From the NCBI GenBank assembly GCA_035646395.1, contig DASRPK010000165.1, positions 5,390 to 69,389 on the forward strand: 64,000 nt of DNA, read 5' to 3'. This stretch comes from JABWBJ01 sp035646395 (GTDB lineage: Bacteria > Gemmatimonadota > Gemmatimonadetes > Gemmatimonadales > Gemmatimonadaceae). Shown here in pieces: positions 17,583-26,649 of this stretch (its first letter is position 1; every line of letters begins with the position of its first letter). Position numbers and translations under genes: made by a program. The notes beneath the pieces were generated by a model that worked only from the letters and a program-made list of their open reading frames with translations, did not search any database and was not told the origin of the DNA.

Positions 17583-19079
17583 TCAGTTTTCGGCGCGCAA
17601 TTCACCGGACGGCGCCGATATCAACGCCGGCGCCTTCAATGGAGTTCGTCCGAGGTTGCCGTGCGGACGCTTGCCATTCAGCGTTACGCGGGCTCTCGTG
17701 CTCGGAATAGCCGGTGGTTCGATACCCATGACACCGGTCACCGTCTGCTCTGCCGTCTGCAACAGCAGGTGGTCAACCGCCTCGACCCCCTGCAGGCAGG
17801 AGTGATCCTGGTTTGAGACTTCATACCGCCACGCGCCGAATCGTCCGCGGCTCAAAATGCCCTTGGCGGCGAGTGCCGGGAGTACGGTTTCGAGAACTTC
17901 GTCCCTGCCCAACCACGGCGTGGGATATCCACGTTCGAGGCGGCGGTGGAAGCGGGTCACGATCTGCGTACGATCGTTGATGAAACCGACTTTCCTGAAG
18001 CCTGCGATCACATCTTCGACCACCGTCGCGCTGTTGACCGGTTTCGCAGACGACTCGCTGACCTCGGCCATCAACGACCACTGCCGTCCAGGCGATGGCA
18101 CATTGAATGGTGAGTAGTTGCTGAAGACGGTCACGCGATAAAATGGCGTGTCCGACTCGGGGAAATACATCCAGCATTTCGTGGCGAGGTCGGCGGGCGG
18201 TTTGCCCATGAAGCCAACGCCGACGATATGGCTCGACGAGTGCACGAATTTCGGCGCGAACTGGGTCAAGTCACGGCAATCGGTGAGGCACCGCAGCAGC
18301 TGGTCGAGCGGAATCGTGGAGATCAGCCGATCATACGCCACGGACGAGCCGTCTTCGCACAGGACCCGCCGCGCAGACGTGTCGATACTGCAGACGCGCG
18401 TGCACAGGTTCAGCTTCTCATACGGCAGCTGCGAAGCAATCGACGTCCAGATCGCGCCCGTCCCGCCACGCATCGGAAACCGGAATGTCGCGTTAGGTCC
18501 CCAGCTCACGTCGTCCTTGCGTTCCACGAGGTTCGCAAGGATGCGCGCCAGGTCGACGGTCGCCACCCGCTCGCCCATCCAGCCGACGCCGAGTTGCGCA
18601 GGCGGGTATGCCCACACCTTGAAGTTGTACGGGTACATGAACGATTGGCATAAGCCGTCGCCGAACGACCGCTTCAGCCACTCGGCAAAATCGCGAGGCG
18701 GACCGTCGGCTGCGGCGCGCTGTGTTTCAACCAGCCCCTTCAGGCACCGAATCAGCTCGTCGCTGGGAAGCCGCCAGATGTTGTTCTGGAATGGATAGGG
18801 AATCCACCGTTCCCGCATCCACACCCAGGCTTCGCGCTGGTGCTCGACCCACTGGTCGCCTAACGCCTGCTCGAGCAGGTGGTCAAAGTACTTCCAGTGC
18901 GAGAACAACACGTGCCCACCAAGGTCCCATGTGAAGCCGGCATCGTCGCGCACGGACATCGACAGGCCGCCGGGCCGGTCCGAGGACTCCAGGAGCAGCC
19001 AGTCCTTGTGGCCATGCTCCTGGAGCCGCCAGGCGGCACCGAGTCCGGTCGGTCCTGCGCCAAGAATTACAATCTTCAT
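17583..19079 (-). CDS. FAD-dependent oxidoreductase, UDP-galactopyranose mutase / protoporphyrinogen oxidase-like
   Basis: 498 residues. The N-terminus VILGAGPTGLGAAWRLQ is the FAD-binding Rossmann motif, followed by ESSDRPGGLS and WDLGGHVLFSH. The segment RWIPYPFQNNIWRLP resembles the substrate region of UDP-galactopyranose mutase-like proteins, but the chain is about 130 residues longer than classical Glf. The reaction is therefore uncertain. It sits near a GH2 hydrolase, a glycosyltransferase and a GH1-RmlD fusion, which favours a sugar-nucleotide substrate over a porphyrin. It is read leftward toward the shared terminator. Confidence 0.75.
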   Translation of the reverse strand: MKIVILGAGPTGLGAAWRLQEHGHKDWLLLESSDRPGGLSMSVRDDAGFTWDLGGHVLFSHWKYFDHLLEQALGDQWVEHQREAWVWMRERWIPYPFQNNIWRLPSDELIRCLKGLVETQRAAADGPPRDFAEWLKRSFGDGLCQSFMYPYNFKVWAYPPAQLGVGWMGERVATVDLARILANLVERKDDVSWGPNATFRFPMRGGTGAIWTSIASQLPYEKLNLCTRVCSIDTSARRVLCEDGSSVAYDRLISTIPLDQLLRCLTDCRDLTQFAPKFVHSSSHIVGVGFMGKPPADLATKCWMYFPESDTPFYRVTVFSNYSPFNVPSPGRQWSLMAEVSESSAKPVNSATVVEDVIAGFRKVGFINDRTQIVTRFHRRLERGYPTPWLGRDEVLETVLPALAAKGILSRGRFGAWRYEVSNQDHSCLQGVEAVDHLLLQTAEQTVTGVMGIEPPAIPSTRARVTLNGKRPHGNLGRTPLKAPALISAPSGELRAEN

Positions 19080-19133
19080 CGCGAAACGCGCCTCGGCGTT
19101 TCGCTACCGAAATCGGAAAAATGCGTCACGTGA

Positions 19134-19751
19134 CTAGTTCCTGGCCTTTGAAGATCTGGACCGCCCACTGGATTTCTTCATGCCGCCACGCGACGTCGAT
19201 TTGCGCGCGGTCGTCTCCGACTCCCCGGTCTCCTCTTCGCCCATTTCTTCGTTGTTACTATCCCGCTCAGCAAGCGCATTGATGCCGCCTTCGGCGAGCT
19301 GGTTGAGGAGCTGGTCAGCGTTCTTTTCTTCCTGGAGCGTTTGCTCGAGCAACTGCAGCGCATCGGTGTGACCCATCATGCGCGCGTACTCGACGACCGC
19401 ACCGTACGTGGCGATCTCGTAATGCTCCACTTTCTGGGCATTGACGATGATTCCCGCGTCCAGAACGTCGTCATCTGCTTCTTCCTTGAGGAAATCCTTG
19501 CCCTCTTCGATCAAACCTTCCATGCCGGCACATTTCTGTCCGCGCGGCGATTCGTCGAAGGACTCCAGGATCTGCTCGATCCTTGCCGCCTGCTCCTCGG
19601 TTTCGGCGAGATGATTCTCGAGGGCCGTCCGGAGCTCTTCAGAGGTGGCCGCCTTCGCCATTTTCGGAAGTGCCTGCACCAGCTGACGTTCCGCGCTGTA
19701 CAGGTCTTTCAGTTCGTGGACCCACAGGTCGTGAAGGGTTTCGAGTGCCAT
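19134..19751 (-). CDS. YciE/YciF-like ferritin-fold protein (DUF892)
   Basis: 205 residues from ATG 19751, which has a GGGAG site upstream; the frame open to 19835 is not supported. It begins MALETLHDLWVHELKDLYSAERQL, typical of the DUF892 four-helix bundle, and continues with KVEHYEIATYGAVVEYARMMG, which holds putative metal ligands. The last 40 residues are a low-complexity acidic then Ser/Lys/Arg-rich tail, longer than in E. coli YciF. The family is linked to stress responses; the biochemical role is unknown. Confidence 0.9.
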   Translation of the reverse strand: MALETLHDLWVHELKDLYSAERQLVQALPKMAKAATSEELRTALENHLAETEEQAARIEQILESFDESPRGQKCAGMEGLIEEGKDFLKEEADDDVLDAGIIVNAQKVEHYEIATYGAVVEYARMMGHTDALQLLEQTLQEEKNADQLLNQLAEGGINALAERDSNNEEMGEEETGESETTARKSTSRGGMKKSSGRSRSSKARN

Positions 19752-19956
19752 TGGATTCTCCCGCAATCGGTTGATTGCTGAACGGTTGGGCCCGCCCCAC
19801 GCGTTCGCGCGGCGAGTGGAAGATTGTGCGGGCAATTTCCGCGATTGCCCCCTTCCGCGACATTAGCCGGAGGTACGACCTCGTTGCTGTCCCGCGGAAG
19901 GGAGCGCCAGCGCCCTATGTGTCGCAGACGTTAGGCAGGCCTCCAGGTCAGCGCTG

Positions 19957-19996
19957 AAAACACGAGTGGAGCCATCTCTCGATGGCTCCACTCGTG
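19957..19996 (-). terminator. Intrinsic terminator of an unidentified leftward transcript
   Basis: A perfect 16-bp stem, CACGAGTGGAGCCATC at 19961-19976 paired with 19981-19996, with a 4-base loop. On the minus strand it is followed by TTTT. No recognised gene lies to its right on that strand. Confidence 0.8.
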
Positions 19997-20230
19997 ACAC
20001 CCAGGACGTCCAGGTCAGCGCGAATTGCGTGTCCTGCTCAATCCTCCACCGCTCGATGCCCCACCGCTCGTCCTGGAATCAGAATCGCAGCTGGTCGGCC
20101 GCGCTTGCTCTCCTTTGACGCTCCCCGCTCGACTTCTCTCGAAACGTGCGTTCATCCCATTTCCGCGCTGGCATGATAATGACGCCCACAGACTGCACAC
20201 ATCCCGCGTAAGGCATAACCTTGTCTGGCA

Positions 20231-20313
20231 CCATCGGGTGCGCTGATCGATACGCACTCCACCGATGGGAGTAGGTGTGGGTGTCCCGCGCGAGAAATTG
20301 TTCGCGCGCACCC
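20231..20313. promoter_or_regulatory. Two consecutive hairpins in the GH2 operon leader
   Basis: Hairpin 1: CCATCGG-GTGCG (20231-20242) pairs with CGCAC (20253-20257) and CCGATGG (20262-20268), with a 4-base bulge and a 10-base loop. Hairpin 2: GGGTG and CGCGCGA (20279-20283, 20287-20293) pair with TCGCGCG and CACCC (20302-20313). Either RNA structure or operator sites could be meant. Confidence 0.5.
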
Positions 20314-20373
20314 ATACGGAGACCTTCCGCCAGACGTCGTCCGTGTTGTCGGGCCTGTTAGCGGGGACTGGAT

Positions 20374-22179
20374 GTGACTGAAAACGACGCGGAGACCATG
20401 GCGTATCCACGCCCGCTGCTGAGGCGGAAGCGCTGGAGCAGCCTGAACGGCATGTGGCAATTCGCCATTGATGCCGACGCTGTGTGGCGCGAACCGGGAA
20501 GTGTGGAGTGGACACAAAACATCGAGGTGCCCTTCGCACCGGAGACAAAGCGCAGCGGTGTGCATCAGACCGGCCTCTTCTCGGCCGTGTGGTACCGTCG
20601 CGAACTCGTCGTTGAGGACATTCCTGACGGCGAGCGCCTGATGCTGCGATTCGGCGCCGTCGATTATCACACAACGGTCTGGCTGGACAACATCAGGATC
20701 GGCGAACACGAAGGTGGATACACTCCGTTCTCATTCGATATCTCCGAGCTCGTTCGCGCAGGTCATCGGACGCTGACGGTGCGCGCGTATGACAATCCGC
20801 ACGACCTCGAACAACCTCGCGGCAAGCAGGATTGGGAACTGCAGCCGCACCTGATCTGGTATCCGCGCACCACCGGCATCTGGCAGACCGTCTGGCTGGA
20901 ACCCTTGCCGAGTTCCTTCATTGATCAGGTTCTCTTCACGCCGAACATGGACCGCTGGGAGATCGCGATGCACGTGACCATCGAAGGTCGCGCGCAATCG
21001 CCGTTGTCCCTGAACGTCCGGTTGCAGGTCGGTGACATGCTGCTCGCCCACGATCGGTATCTCGTGCTCGGGCAGATCGTGCATCGTCGCATCGCACTCT
21101 CCGATCCGGGGATCGACGATTCGCGCAATGACCTGCTGTGGAGCCCGTCGTCGCCCACGCTCATCGACGTATTCATGGAACTGCGTGACGCGGATGGAAA
21201 CGTGGTCGATGAGGTTCACACCTACACGGCACTGCGGGAGATTGCGACGCAAGGTGATCGCGTGATCCTCAATGGGCGCGCTTACCGATTGCGGATGGTG
21301 CTGGATCAGGGATACTGGCCCGACTCAGGAATGACTCCGCCTGACGACCTGGCTCTGCGACGTGACGTCGAGTTGACGAAGGCGATGGGCTTTAACGGCG
21401 TGCGGAAGCACCAGAAGATCGAAGACCCGCGCTATCTCTACTGGTGCGACCGGCTCGGACTGCTCGTGTGGGAGGAGATGCCGAGTGCCTACCGGTTCAC
21501 GGCCAAGTCGGTGCGCCGCCTGCAGAAAGAATGGGAAGAAGTCATCACGCGCGATGTCAGTCACGCGTGTGTCGCGGCGTGGGTCCCGTTCAACGAGTCG
21601 TGGGGGGTCCCGAATCTGCCTAACAGTGCCGCAGAGCGGCACTACGTACAGGCGCTCTATCACCTGACCAAGACGCTCGACCCGACGCGTCCGGTGATCG
21701 GGAATGACGGGTGGGAGAGCGTGGCGACGGACATCATCGGGATCCACGACTACGACAGCGATCCGACGCGCATCGCCCGCCGGTACCACACGAGCGACGC
21801 GCGCCTCCGTCTCTTCCAGCATGAACGGCCCGGTGGCCGCCTGTTACGGATCGGCGAAAACACGGGCCCGGATCATCCGATCGTGTTATCGGAGTTCGGC
21901 GGAATCGCCGTGCTCGAGCAGGATTCGTGGGGCTACTCCGTGGCCAACACCGCGGAAGAGCTCGCGGAGCGTTATGCACAACTCCTGTGGGTCATTTCCG
22001 GACTGCAAATGCTGGCCGGATTCTGCTACACGCAGTTTGCGGATACCTATCAGGAACGAAACGGCCTCCTGCATGCGGATCGCCGTCCGAAGTTTCCACT
22101 GGCGGATATCGCCGAAGCCACGGTGGGAGAGCGACCGCCCCGTTCGTGGGCCACGAGCTCGCCCACCAGGAGCGCCTGA
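20374..22179 (+). CDS. Glycoside hydrolase family 2 protein (beta-galactosidase/glucuronidase-like)
   Basis: 601 residues from GTG 20374; ATG 20398 is an alternative. The sugar-binding jelly-roll domain covers about 1-180 (SLNGMWQFAID, VWYRRELVVE, GGYTPFSFDIS), followed by an Ig-like domain and the catalytic TIM barrel. The acid/base is in WVPFNESWGVP and the nucleophile in VLSEFGGIA. No signal peptide is present, so it should act in the cytoplasm. The final TGA overlaps the next gene's ATG by one base. It is shorter than LacZ and closer in size to stand-alone beta-glucuronidase-like enzymes; the sugar is not predictable. Confidence 0.9.
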   Translation: MTENDAETMAYPRPLLRRKRWSSLNGMWQFAIDADAVWREPGSVEWTQNIEVPFAPETKRSGVHQTGLFSAVWYRRELVVEDIPDGERLMLRFGAVDYHTTVWLDNIRIGEHEGGYTPFSFDISELVRAGHRTLTVRAYDNPHDLEQPRGKQDWELQPHLIWYPRTTGIWQTVWLEPLPSSFIDQVLFTPNMDRWEIAMHVTIEGRAQSPLSLNVRLQVGDMLLAHDRYLVLGQIVHRRIALSDPGIDDSRNDLLWSPSSPTLIDVFMELRDADGNVVDEVHTYTALREIATQGDRVILNGRAYRLRMVLDQGYWPDSGMTPPDDLALRRDVELTKAMGFNGVRKHQKIEDPRYLYWCDRLGLLVWEEMPSAYRFTAKSVRRLQKEWEEVITRDVSHACVAAWVPFNESWGVPNLPNSAAERHYVQALYHLTKTLDPTRPVIGNDGWESVATDIIGIHDYDSDPTRIARRYHTSDARLRLFQHERPGGRLLRIGENTGPDHPIVLSEFGGIAVLEQDSWGYSVANTAEELAERYAQLLWVISGLQMLAGFCYTQFADTYQERNGLLHADRRPKFPLADIAEATVGERPPRSWATSSPTRSA

Positions 22180-23462
22180 TGTCCAGTTCCCCACCTTCCC
22201 GGCGAGCAGAAAAGCGCGCGCCTTACCGTTTGATTCACGAGGATTTGATGACTGCACCGTTGTTCGACCCCGGCGTACGCGCAGTGAGCGATCTCGTCTG
22301 CCTTTCGCATCTTCGGTGGTCCTGGGTGTATCAACGCCCGCAGCACCTGATGAAGCGCGCCGCCCGCGACCGACGCGTCTTCGTGTTCGAGGAACCCGTG
22401 ACGGACGCGGCACGACCCTGGATGGATATCACGACGCCAGCGCCTAACGTCACCGTCGCGACCCCCCATCTCCCGGATGGCCTTTCGACCACCGAGCGGC
22501 AGATGGTTCAGCGGGAGCTGCTGGACAGCTGGCTCGGTCGCGAGGGCGTACGCCGCTTTACGCTCTGGTACTACACACCAATGGCACTGCCCTTCACCTC
22601 GCATCTCGAGCCGGAGGGCATCATCTACGATTGCATGGACGAGTTGTCAGCGTTTGCCGGCGCTCCTCCGGAACTGGTCGGCCTGGAGCGCCAGCTCTTC
22701 AGCCGGGCCGACATTGTGTTCACCGGCGGCCATAGCCTGTACGAGAGCAAGCGCCGGCATCACCCGCAGGTGCATGCGGTTCCGAGCAGCGTCGACTTCG
22801 ACCACTTCGCGCAGGCGCGTCAGCTCGACGACCCCGAAGACCAGGCCTCGCTGCCGCGTCCGAGACTGGGCTACTGTGGCGTGATCGATGAACGGCTCGA
22901 CCTCGGGCTGATCGATGCCATCGCGACCGCGCGTCCCGACTGGCAGCTCGTGTTTGTCGGGCCGGTGACGAAGGTGGATCCGGCACGATTGCCGCGACAG
23001 GCAAACATCCATTACCTGGGAGGCAGGAGCTACGATCAGTTGCCGCGATACCTTTCCGGATGGGACGTCGCGCTACTGCCGTTCGCGCATAACGACTCGA
23101 CGAAGTTCATCAGCCCGACGAAGACACCCGAATACCTGGCGGCGGGTCGCCGGGTCGTGTCGACATCGGTCCGGGACGTCGTCCGGACATTCGGCAACGG
23201 AGAGTTCATCGAAGTCGCGGATGATCCCCGGGATTTCATCGCCGCCATCGAGCGCTGCCTGACGGAAGATGATCCGACTCGCCAGCAACGCGTGGATCGG
23301 TTCCTGGCGCTGCAGTCCTGGGACCGCACGTGGGCGCGGATGCAGGCCCTGATGTCGCGCGCGCTGCAGTCCGGGGCGGCTCACGCCCCGATGCGCCCCG
23401 CACAGCACGGTTTACCGAAACCGGCGGTTGGTAGCGGTGCCGCCCGTGTCCCCGCACCGTAA
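22179..23462 (+). CDS. Glycosyltransferase family 1/4-like protein
   Basis: 427 residues from ATG 22179, coupled to the GH2 stop codon. The N-terminal half has DLVCLSHLRWSWVYQRPQHLM, a pattern of glycosyltransferases acting on exopolysaccharide or cell-surface sugars. The middle has IIYDCMDELSAFAG. The C-terminal nucleotide-sugar half has LGYCGVIDERLDLGLIDA, VFVGPVTK and SPTKTPEYLAAGRRVV, where the Glu of the EX7E-like motif is expected. It is most likely a retaining GT-B enzyme. Its stop codon TAA overlaps the next ATG by one base, so GH2, this gene and the GH1-RmlD gene form one coupled operon. Confidence 0.88.
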   Translation: MSSSPPSRRAEKRAPYRLIHEDLMTAPLFDPGVRAVSDLVCLSHLRWSWVYQRPQHLMKRAARDRRVFVFEEPVTDAARPWMDITTPAPNVTVATPHLPDGLSTTERQMVQRELLDSWLGREGVRRFTLWYYTPMALPFTSHLEPEGIIYDCMDELSAFAGAPPELVGLERQLFSRADIVFTGGHSLYESKRRHHPQVHAVPSSVDFDHFAQARQLDDPEDQASLPRPRLGYCGVIDERLDLGLIDAIATARPDWQLVFVGPVTKVDPARLPRQANIHYLGGRSYDQLPRYLSGWDVALLPFAHNDSTKFISPTKTPEYLAAGRRVVSTSVRDVVRTFGNGEFIEVADDPRDFIAAIERCLTEDDPTRQQRVDRFLALQSWDRTWARMQALMSRALQSGAAHAPMRPAQHGLPKPAVGSGAARVPAP

Positions 23463-25597
23463 TGGAGATCTGGGGAGGAGTCGAATGCACCGTGAACCGC
23501 GTTGGCGACCAGTACTTCGACCAGGTCGTCCGTTCCGGACACGACGTGCGGCTCGATGATCTCGATCGATTCGCGGACCTCGGGATCACGGCGATACGCT
23601 ATCCCATTCTCTGGGAGCGGATGGCGCACGCGTCATCGTCCGACAGCGCGTTCGCGTGGGCCGACCAGCGGTTAGGCAGGTTGCGGGAACTGGGGATACG
23701 TCCGATCGCCGGCCTGCTCCATCACGGAAGCGGGCCACGGCACACCGACCTGACCGACCCGGCGTTTCCCGGGCAGCTCGCCGAATACGCGCGCTCGATC
23801 GCGGCTCGATATCCGTGGATTCTCGAGTGGACGCCGGTCAATGAACCGGTGACGACCGCGCGGTTCAGCGGGTTGTACGGACACTGGTATCCGCATGCGC
23901 AGCGTGATACGGCGTTCGTACGCATGACGCTCAACCAGGCGCGCGCGATCGCCGAGTCGATGGCGGCGATCCGCAGCGTCATCCCGCAGGCGCGGTTGCT
24001 GCACACCGATGACGCGGGGACGATCTTCGCCACCGAGCCCCTCGTGAAGCAGGCGGCGTTCGAGAATCACCGCCGCGACCTGGCCCTCGACCTGCTGTTC
24101 GGGCGCGTGGACCAGCACCACCCACTCTGGAAGTACCTGGTGGGCAACGGCGCATCGCCTGACGAGCTGGCCTGGTTTCGTCAGCATCCGTGTCCCCCGG
24201 ATACGATCGGCGCAAACTATTACGTCACGAGCGACCGGCTGCTGGATCACCGGCTCGAGCTGTATTCGCCGGACTCGCATGGTGGAAACGGAAAGCACCA
24301 GTACGCAGACATTGCCGCAGTCCGGGCCACGCCTCCGCTGCGGTCGGGTTTCGCCGAAACCCTCGAGCGTTACTGGACGCGCTATGAGCGACCGGTGGCG
24401 TTGACCGAAGTGCACATGGCCTGCACTCGTGAAGAGCAGATGCGCTGGATCGCGGAGGCGTGGAACGACATGAAGCAGGCGTCGCGAAACGGTGTTCCGG
24501 TCCGCGCGATGTGCGTGTGGTCGATCCTCGGCGCCTACGACTGGAACCGCCTCGTGACGGAGGAAGCCGGCCATTACGAATCCGGTGTTTTTGATGCGCG
24601 ATCGACGCCGCCCCGACCGACGGCACTTTTCGCCGCGGTCAGGTCGTTGGCGACGACCGGCGACCTGCGCCATCACGTGCTCTCACAGCCGGGATGGTGG
24701 CACGGAAGCACCGGCAAGGCGCCCACGCGCCACTCCAGGCACAACAAGCGACTCCTGATTCTCGGTCACACCGGCATGCTGGGCTCCGTGATCGTGCGCC
24801 GCTGCCGTGAACGTGGCCTCGATTTCCTGGCGTTAGGCCGCGCCGACGTCGATATCCGGCGCCCTTCCGACGTGAGTCGCGCCATTGGCGCGTGCCAGCC
24901 GTGGGCTGTCGTCAATGCGACCGGTTTCGTGGACGTGGACCGGGCGGAAACCGATTGTGACGAGTGCATGGCGGTCAATGCGACCGGCGCACGCCTCGTC
25001 GCCGAAGCCTGTGCCCGCGTCGGGTCCGCGCTCGTGAACTTCTCGTCGGACCTGGTCTTCGACGGCAGTACGACGTCGCCGTATGTAGAGAGCGATCGCG
25101 TTGCGCCGCTCAACACCTACGGACGGAGCAAGGCGGCGCTGGAACAGTCGGTCCTCGAGTGCCTGCCTGACGCGCTGATCATCCGGACCAGTGCTTTTAT
25201 CGATGGCAACGATCCGCGCACGTTCTCGGGCTGGGTCATGGCCGCCGCCGGGCGGGGGGAGTGCATTCGAACCACACGCGAGGTGGTGTCACCGACGTAC
25301 GTGCCGGCGCTCGCCGATGCGCTCCTCGACCTGGTCATTGACGGCGAGCGCGGAGTGTGGCACCTCGCCAACGCAGGCGCTATTACATGGACAGATCTCG
25401 CGCGCCGTGTCGTCGAGGAAATCGGGGGGGATCGCGACCTGGTTGAGGAGGCGACACCCGACGAACTCGGACGGCTCGCCGTACGACCGGCTTACAGTGC
25501 CCTCACGTCGCAGCGCGGCACGCTGATGCCCACACTGGACGAGTCGCTCGATCGCATCTTCCAGGACCGCGCGCGGGCGTTGGCCGCTATCGGCTGA
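23462..25597 (+). CDS. Fusion of GH1-like glycosidase and RmlD-like sugar reductase
   Basis: 711 residues with two domains. Residues about 1-400 resemble family 1 glycosidases: MEIWGGVECTVNRVGD at the start, IRYPILWERM, WTPVNEPVTTARFSG with the NEP acid/base, and VALTEVHMAC near the nucleophile. From about residue 430 an SDR-type Rossmann domain begins (LLILGHTGMLGSVIVRRC) with NATGFVDVDRAE, NFSSDLVFDG and YGRSKAALE (YxxxK), as in dTDP-4-dehydrorhamnose reductase. The mixture of a hydrolase and a nucleotide-sugar reductase is unusual and may mean that the first domain binds rather than cleaves sugar. Confidence 0.88.
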   Translation: MEIWGGVECTVNRVGDQYFDQVVRSGHDVRLDDLDRFADLGITAIRYPILWERMAHASSSDSAFAWADQRLGRLRELGIRPIAGLLHHGSGPRHTDLTDPAFPGQLAEYARSIAARYPWILEWTPVNEPVTTARFSGLYGHWYPHAQRDTAFVRMTLNQARAIAESMAAIRSVIPQARLLHTDDAGTIFATEPLVKQAAFENHRRDLALDLLFGRVDQHHPLWKYLVGNGASPDELAWFRQHPCPPDTIGANYYVTSDRLLDHRLELYSPDSHGGNGKHQYADIAAVRATPPLRSGFAETLERYWTRYERPVALTEVHMACTREEQMRWIAEAWNDMKQASRNGVPVRAMCVWSILGAYDWNRLVTEEAGHYESGVFDARSTPPRPTALFAAVRSLATTGDLRHHVLSQPGWWHGSTGKAPTRHSRHNKRLLILGHTGMLGSVIVRRCRERGLDFLALGRADVDIRRPSDVSRAIGACQPWAVVNATGFVDVDRAETDCDECMAVNATGARLVAEACARVGSALVNFSSDLVFDGSTTSPYVESDRVAPLNTYGRSKAALEQSVLECLPDALIIRTSAFIDGNDPRTFSGWVMAAAGRGECIRTTREVVSPTYVPALADALLDLVIDGERGVWHLANAGAITWTDLARRVVEEIGGDRDLVEEATPDELGRLAVRPAYSALTSQRGTLMPTLDESLDRIFQDRARALAAIG

Positions 25598-25603
25598 CCG
25601 CAC

Positions 25604-25635
25604 CCAGGCGCGCCGAAAACAACCGGTGCGCCTGG
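25604..25635 (+). terminator. Possible terminator after the GH2-GT-GH1/RmlD operon
   Basis: CCAGGCGC (25604-25611) pairs with GCGCCTGG (25628-25635) across 16 bases. No T run follows, so confidence is low. Confidence 0.35.
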
Positions 25636-25719
25636 TGTGCCAGAATGTCGTGAAACTTCCCTTCTGCAGCGCCCGTAAACGGTCGCGGCCACACGTCCGC
25701 TCCCTTGTCGCGAGAGGCT

Positions 25720-26649
25720 ATGGAAGGATCAAGCAGGCGCGCGCGCTTCATCAGGCGACTCTCATCGTTCCTGTCAGCAGGTTTGATCGCCACCCTTGCC
25801 GCCTGCCATCCAGGGAACAAGGAAGCGATCAAGCTGCGGGGAGAATGTGAGGCCGGCAACGCGCCGGCCTGCGCCGCACTCGGCGACAAGTTGCTCAAGG
25901 GCGAATATGTCCTTCGCGATCGCGAGCGAGGGGCGGAACTGGTGCGAGTCGGTTGCGACGGCGGAGTCCCCGACGCATGCACGCGGCTGGGTGTCCTGTA
26001 CCAGAATGGAACTGGCGTAAAACGCGACTCAGTTCAGGCCATCGCCCTCCTTCAGAAGGGATGCGAAGCACAATCAATGGAAGGGTGCGGGCTCCTGGGC
26101 CGGCAGTACCACCTTGGCCGGGGCGTGCCCCAGGATGTCATGCGCGCCGTCTCGTTGTATGAGCAGGCCTGCACCGGAAGGCACCAGGCCAGTTGCGCGC
26201 GCCTTGCCACCATGCTCATGGAGGGTGACGGCGTTCCGCAGGACCTCGCGCGCGCCACAACGTTGTTCCAGTCCGCATGTGACGCGAAGGAGCCGGCAGG
26301 GTGCGTGGGACTGGCACGGCTGTACGTGACCGGCGCGCTCACTCCACCTAACGACTCCAGCGCCCGTCTCCTCTTCCGGCAGGCCTGTCGCGACAACGAC
26401 GCGAATGGCTGCTTTCAGCTTGCCCGGATGTATGAGACCGGGCAACATGCCATCCAGGATTTCGGCCGCGCTTCGTCGTGGTACCGGAGTGGCTGCGAAC
26501 TTGGCCATGGTGAATCCTGTTTCATGCTCTCCGCACTGTACGAAAAGGGCGCAGGTGTTCCGCGGATTCCGGAGGAATCGGCGCGCCTGAAGCAGGAGGC
26601 GTGTGAGTCCGGTTATACGGCCGCGTGCCCCAGGCCAAAGGGGACGTGA
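25720..26649 (+). CDS. Sel1-repeat cysteine-rich lipoprotein
   Basis: 309 residues from ATG 25720; TTG 25705 is possible. A signal peptide ends in LIATLAAC, a lipobox. The rest is a chain of about seven Sel1-like repeats of 36 residues (for example LGVLYQNGTGVKRDSVQAIA and LGRQYHLGRGVPQDVMRAVS). Nearly every repeat ends in a Cys pair pattern (KGCEAQSMEGC, QACTGRHQASC), as in Helicobacter Hcp proteins, implying disulfides in the periplasm. It overlaps the first ABC ATPase gene by one base, so it may be an accessory factor of that transporter. Confidence 0.88.
   Translation: MEGSSRRARFIRRLSSFLSAGLIATLAACHPGNKEAIKLRGECEAGNAPACAALGDKLLKGEYVLRDRERGAELVRVGCDGGVPDACTRLGVLYQNGTGVKRDSVQAIALLQKGCEAQSMEGCGLLGRQYHLGRGVPQDVMRAVSLYEQACTGRHQASCARLATMLMEGDGVPQDLARATTLFQSACDAKEPAGCVGLARLYVTGALTPPNDSSARLLFRQACRDNDANGCFQLARMYETGQHAIQDFGRASSWYRSGCELGHGESCFMLSALYEKGAGVPRIPEESARLKQEACESGYTAACPRPKGT

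Larger units (their letters stand above)
19752..20373. other. 622-base intergenic region with terminator and leader hairpins
   Basis: No well-supported gene. It holds a copy of the octamer (19929-19936), a strong leftward terminator (19957-19996) and two hairpins just before the GH2 gene. Leftward frames ending at 20015, 20079 and 20152 exist, but none resembles a family I know. The 46-codon frame 20015-20155 ends 19 bases before the terminator and is the best candidate. Confidence 0.5.
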
